Shown one piece after another: positions 21,924 to 24,834 of a stretch of 24,834 nt of DNA. The position numbers and the translations under genes are program-made. Under the pieces are notes generated by a model. The model was not told the DNA's origin, ran no database searches, and was given only the letters and a program-made list of their open reading frames with translations. How positions within the stretch are numbered: position 1 is the first letter of the stretch; every line of letters starts with the position of its first letter. Source of the stretch: an uncultured Muribaculaceae bacterium (GTDB lineage: Bacteria > Bacteroidota > Bacteroidia > Bacteroidales > Muribaculaceae); contig CAJUDL010000050.1 in the NCBI GenBank assembly GCA_910585285.1, positions 1-24,834 of the forward strand, read 5' to 3'.

Positions 21924-23507
21924 ATGATGAAAGGATTCAGATATCAGCTATATTTATTGGTGATGGTCTTGATGGTGATTTTGCCGGCAGGATGCATACA
22001 TAATGATCTTCCATATCCAAGGATCCCCCAGAAGATCACTGCAATTGCAGCAGAGGGGGAGACTAAGTCAGCGTATATAGATTCTATATCATTTGAGGTT
22101 AATATCTACCTCGATGAGAGTGTGGATATAGAGAATGTGCGTTTCTCTGAGTATAAAATTACTCCGGGTGCCACTTCTACTCCTGATCTTCTTGAAGGAA
22201 CTTATGATTTCACAACCCCGGTCTACGTCACTCTTTCACGCTATCAGGATTATGATTGGGAGCTTATTGCCCATCAGGATATAGTAAGATATTTTCAGGT
22301 TGTAGGCGAGGTTGGAGAGAGCGTTGTGGATCCGGTGGGACATCGAGTCATCGTGAATATGCCTGAAGGTACTGACCTTTCGAAATTGACCTTACAGCGG
22401 GTAAAGCTCGGACCGGAAGGCATCACAACAATCACCCCGGCTTTGAATCCAGGTCCTCTGGATCTTTCATACCCGTTGCGAGTGTCAGTAGAATGTCACG
22501 GACGCAGTGAATATTGGACAATTTACGCCCAATACACAGAGGCTATTGTTATGACCACGAGTGTTGATGCATGGTCAAAAGTGATTTGGGCATATGGCAA
22601 TGGACCTGCGGATGTGAAAAACGGTTTTGAGTATAAGAAGGCGGATGCTTCGGAGTGGACAAAGGTGCCTGAACAGTACGTTTCGCAGACTCAGGGAGCA
22701 TTCTCATGCTATATCCCCCATCTTGATCCTCTTACCGAATATGTGGTGAGGGCTGTATCCGGTGAGAATCTTGCCAATGAAGTTACTGTCACCACGCAGG
22801 GAACAGCTGATATTCCTAATGGCGATTTTGAAAACTGGTGTCAGATTGGGAAAATCGTTTATCCTTATGCGGAAGGCGGCGTTCAATTCTGGGATACCGG
22901 AAATACGGGCTCCTCAACATTAGGACAGAACCTCACAACATCCTCAACTGATACGCCAACGGGCAGCGGTCTGTCGGCGGAATGCCGCACGGAGTTTGTC
23001 GGCATTGCAGGCATCGGTAAGCTTGGAGCCGGGTCTATCTTTACGGGAAAATTTGTAAAGGTTGATGGAACGAACGGAATTCTTGATTTCGGTCGTCCGT
23101 GGAATCTTCGTCCAACTAAGCTCAAGGGGTATTATAAATACAAGACCTCTGCAATCAACTATGTCTCAAGTGAGTTCTCTTCCATGAAAGGAGAACCTGA
23201 TACATGCGTGATATACGTTGCCTTGACCGATTGGACTGCTCCTTATGAGATCCGCACTAACCCGAAAAATAGAAATCTTTTCAACCCTAATGCGTCATAT
23301 GTAATCGGCTATGGTCAGATGCAGTATAGCGGAACGATGGATGAATGGAAGGAGTTTGAGATACCGATATCTTACCGGAACACTGCAAAACAACCTACCT
23401 ACATACAGATCACGGCAGCTACTTCAAAATACGGAGACTATTTTACCGGGGCTGCAGGTGCCGTGCTTTGGGTTGACCAGTTCTCGTTTGGATGGGACTT
23501 GGAATAA
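21924..23507 (+). CDS. PCMD-domain surface lipoprotein
   Basis: A 527-residue lipoprotein with lipobox PAGC (Cys24), no DUF4493 domain and no TRA motif. Residues about 35-125 and 130-205 form two related beta-rich segments, each ending in a V-V-x-W-x-I type strand (VYVTLSRYQDYDWELIA; LRVSVECHGRSEYWTIYA). A fibronectin-type-III-like domain (about 206-292) and a PCMD domain (about 296-527) follow. PCMD motifs are DGTNGILDFGR, EIRTNPKNRNLF and TSKYGDYFTGAAG, close to those of the lipoprotein at 17878, although this copy is GC-richer. The context suggests it belongs to the same surface assembly. ATG 21924 and 21927 are both possible starts. Its TAA stop forms the start of heptamer array F. Confidence 0.83.
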   Translation: MMKGFRYQLYLLVMVLMVILPAGCIHNDLPYPRIPQKITAIAAEGETKSAYIDSISFEVNIYLDESVDIENVRFSEYKITPGATSTPDLLEGTYDFTTPVYVTLSRYQDYDWELIAHQDIVRYFQVVGEVGESVVDPVGHRVIVNMPEGTDLSKLTLQRVKLGPEGITTITPALNPGPLDLSYPLRVSVECHGRSEYWTIYAQYTEAIVMTTSVDAWSKVIWAYGNGPADVKNGFEYKKADASEWTKVPEQYVSQTQGAFSCYIPHLDPLTEYVVRAVSGENLANEVTVTTQGTADIPNGDFENWCQIGKIVYPYAEGGVQFWDTGNTGSSTLGQNLTTSSTDTPTGSGLSAECRTEFVGIAGIGKLGAGSIFTGKFVKVDGTNGILDFGRPWNLRPTKLKGYYKYKTSAINYVSSEFSSMKGEPDTCVIYVALTDWTAPYEIRTNPKNRNLFNPNASYVIGYGQMQYSGTMDEWKEFEIPISYRNTAKQPTYIQITAATSKYGDYFTGAAGAVLWVDQFSFGWDLE

Positions 23508-23539
23508 TGTGAAATGTTGAATGTGGAATGTTTAATTAA
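23505..23539 (+). repeat. Heptamer array F at the PCMD lipoprotein stop codon
   Basis: Units TAATGTG, AAATGTT, GAATGTG and GAATGTT in phase, then TAATTAA. The first three bases are the actual stop codon of the PCMD lipoprotein gene. The array ends a few bases before the PAP2 start and contains a spurious in-frame ATG at 23514. Confidence 0.85.
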
Positions 23540-23543
23540 TGGG

Positions 23544-24128
23544 ATGAAGAAATTTATTGTTGCGTTGTCGATGGTATTGGTGGCGATGTCTGGATGGTCG
23601 CAGACTTATTTTGAGCCGGCAGCTAAAGATGTGTATAGTCCGACTAAATTGCAGAAGAATGTTGCCACATCAACTGATATAGCTGCGCTCGCGTTGCCGG
23701 TAGCGACTCTTGCCGGTGTGCTTATACAGCAAGATTGGAAAGGACTTATCCAGGGTGTGGAAACCGCAGGAGCCACAGCTGCAGCAACTTTTATTCTTAA
23801 ATATGCCGTAAATGAGCGTAGACCTGACGGGTCTGATATGCATTCCTTCCCCTCGGGACATACTGCCGTGAGTTTCGCTACTGCTGCATTTCTTCAGCGG
23901 CGATATGGCTGGGCTTTCGGTGGTCCGGCATATGCTTTGGCAACGTATGTGGCGTGGGGAAGGGTGTTCTCCAAGAAACATCATTGGTGGGATGTAGTGG
24001 CAGGTGGTGCCATTGGGGCGGGGAGCGCATATATCTTTACCAAGCCATTTGCTAAAAAACATAATCTTCAATTGGCTCCTGTCTCCGATGGCCGCAATTT
24101 CGGTATTTACGCCTCGATGGAGTTTTGA
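23544..24128 (+). CDS. PAP2-family lipid phosphatase
   Basis: A 194-residue type 2 phosphatidic acid phosphatase. A signal peptide or N-terminal helix (MKKFIVALSMVLVAMSGWSQ) precedes hydrophobic helices. All three family motifs are present: KYAVNERRP (Lys86, Arg93 and Pro94), PSGH (103-106) and GRVFSKKHHWWD (Arg140, His146 and Asp150). It would act at the outer face of the inner membrane or in the periplasm on a lipid (pyro)phosphate such as undecaprenyl diphosphate, phosphatidylglycerol phosphate or lipid A; which one cannot be told. I start at 23544: an in-frame ATG at 23514 lies inside a heptamer array and would put ten unlikely residues before the signal sequence. The dgkA-like gene follows 70 bases on. 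Confidence 0.9.
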   Translation: MKKFIVALSMVLVAMSGWSQTYFEPAAKDVYSPTKLQKNVATSTDIAALALPVATLAGVLIQQDWKGLIQGVETAGATAAATFILKYAVNERRPDGSDMHSFPSGHTAVSFATAAFLQRRYGWAFGGPAYALATYVAWGRVFSKKHHWWDVVAGGAIGAGSAYIFTKPFAKKHNLQLAPVSDGRNFGIYASMEF

Positions 24129-24132
24129 TTAA

Positions 24133-24167
24133 TTAGGAATTTGGAATGAGGAGTTAGGAATTGGATT
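24133..24167 (+). repeat. Heptamer array G after the PAP2 gene
   Basis: Five degenerate units in phase, TTAGGAA, TTTGGAA, TGAGGAG, TTAGGAA and TTGGATT, starting four bases after the PAP2 stop codon. It is the most diverged of the arrays. Confidence 0.65.
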
Positions 24168-24198
24168 TGAGAATACGAATGATGGAATTCCAAAAAAT

Positions 24199-24546
24199 AT
24201 GGGAAAGTTAATATCGTCTTTTAAATATGCGGGGGAGGGGATATATTCTCTCTTCATGCACGAAAGAAATGCGCAGATTCATCTCGTGGCAGCGGTGTGT
24301 GTGATCATAGCCGGCTGCCTTTTTGATTTATGTGCGTGGGAGTGGTGTGCGGTAATCATGTGCATCGGAGGTGTGTTTATGGCAGAAGGTTTTAACACGG
24401 CTATCGAAAAATTATGTGATAAAGTGTCTCCACAGCGTGATCCATTAATAAAAATTGCAAAAGATATAGCTGCCGGAGCTGTTTTGCTTTTTGTCTTTTC
24501 AGCCGTTATTATTGGGTTGATCGTGTTTCTTCCGCACATTTTTTAA
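24199..24546 (+). CDS. dgkA: DgkA-family diacylglycerol or undecaprenol kinase
   Basis: A 115-residue integral membrane kinase with three hydrophobic helices, the usual length. Family residues are HERNAQIH (Glu22 and Asn24) and the active-site signature EGFNTAIEKLCD (Glu63, Asn66, Glu70 and Asp74), then KIAKDIAAGAVL (Lys86 and Asp89). It phosphorylates diacylglycerol or, as in many bacteria outside the Enterobacteria, undecaprenol. Paired with the PAP2 phosphatase upstream, it fits a kinase/phosphatase pair that recycles the lipid carrier for cell-wall and surface glycan assembly. It may be read from the same transcript as PAP2. No clear terminator hairpin was seen after it. Confidence 0.9.
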   Translation: MGKLISSFKYAGEGIYSLFMHERNAQIHLVAAVCVIIAGCLFDLCAWEWCAVIMCIGGVFMAEGFNTAIEKLCDKVSPQRDPLIKIAKDIAAGAVLLFVFSAVIIGLIVFLPHIF

Positions 24547-24692
24547 TTTTTTTCAAATAGATGAAAATCCTTTGAGTGTATGATGAAATTTCTTTAACAA
24601 TATGAAAGATATTTTAACATTTATTTAAAAAGTTAATTTACAATCGATTATCAACGAATAAACCTTTTTGTTGAAAAATTGTTGTAAAAATA
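24547..24692. other. AT-rich non-coding gap after dgkA
   Basis: No supported gene. The bases are strongly AT-rich, with short T and A runs after the dgkA stop codon but no GC-rich hairpin, so any terminator is not of the standard type. Confidence 0.5.
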
Positions 24693-24724
24693 TTTGCGCA
24701 GCGCCGAAATTCGTTATAACTTTG
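24693..24724 (+). promoter_or_regulatory. Strong Bacteroidetes promoter reading out of the right edge
   Basis: TTTG at 24693-24696, a 20-base spacer and TAACTTTG at 24717-24724 match both parts of the Bacteroidetes promoter (TTTG, 19-21 bases, TAnnTTTG). Transcription would begin near 24,731. The leader has no TTTG-like repeat of it and runs toward the window end; the gene served begins at 24792 or outside the window. Confidence 0.8.
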
Positions 24725-24791
24725 CAACCGCAAACGGGAAACGACACAACGATAACGAATCGAGAGTCAACCACCGAATGCGATTAGAACA

Positions 24792-24834
24792 ATGAAATTT
24801 TGCCACAAGACAAGCAGCGAGACTGAGGAATCAG
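24792..24834 (+). CDS. Possible start of a gene cut by the window edge
   Basis: An ATG about 60 bases after the predicted transcription start opens a frame that reaches the window end (MKFCHKTSSETEES). Only 14 codons are visible, with no signal peptide or recognisable motif. It could be the start of a real protein, a leader peptide, or chance within an untranslated leader. Confidence 0.25.
   Translation, partial: MKFCHKTSSETEES

Noticed and set aside
13964..23507. Standard polysaccharide utilisation locus
   Set aside because: No SusC/SusD pair, glycoside hydrolase or hybrid sensor/ECF regulator is present.
23514..23543. Upstream ATG for the PAP2 gene
   Set aside because: It lies in a heptamer repeat and would place MLNVECLING before a clear signal peptide.

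Overview
The window looks like a chromosomal segment of a gut-type member of the order Bacteroidales, possibly Muribaculaceae or a near relative. The reasons are the protein families (DUF4493 and PCMD surface lipoproteins, DUF4886, DUF4923, a DKNYY protein, a eukaryote-type GH13_8 glycogen branching enzyme) and -7 boxes of the Bacteroidetes form TAnnTTTG, two of them with a TTTG/TTG -33 element at the right spacing. The genus is inference; no rRNA or tRNA gene is present to fix it.

Left part (1-13,703), all genes on the minus strand. In transcription order from the right: a DUF4923 lipocalin-like secreted protein, riboflavin synthase (ribE), an AAA-ATPase/TOPRIM (DUF4435) fusion, then a tight run glgB-cmk-ispH-tadA. 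A promoter inside the 3' end of tadA then drives an ADP-ribosylglycohydrolase, menA and the replicative helicase dnaB. Next come a DUF4886 SGNH-type hydrolase, a frameshifted C-terminal remnant of a Crp/Fnr regulator that no open reading frame covers, a membrane-anchored DKNYY protein and a 24-codon hydrophobic small ORF.

Right part (13,964-24,546), all genes on the plus strand. It begins with an apparent surface locus: three modular DUF4493 lipoproteins, two paralogous outer-membrane beta-barrel proteins and a fourth lipoprotein with a PCMD domain. The first five genes are separated by 11 bp or less or overlap. They are followed by a PAP2 lipid phosphatase and a DgkA-type lipid kinase, which fit together as polyprenyl/diacylglycerol phosphate turnover enzymes. 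A textbook Bacteroidetes promoter near the right edge reads out of the window.

The most unusual features are: (i) seven phased arrays of degenerate 7-bp units (TAATGnn or TTAGGnn types), each lying next to a gap that follows a stop codon, with the real stop codon itself forming part of the first unit in three cases; (ii) the DUF4493/barrel/PCMD locus, whose three DUF4493 proteins carry a TRA motif 28-39 residues after the lipidated cysteine, in the place where type V pilins are cut; (iii) sharp drops in G+C inside two of those genes at the start of the C-terminal module; (iv) a 15-bp perfect inverted repeat inside the signal-peptide codons of the first barrel gene; and (v) a single-chain ATPase-DUF4435 protein resembling merged PARIS defence proteins.
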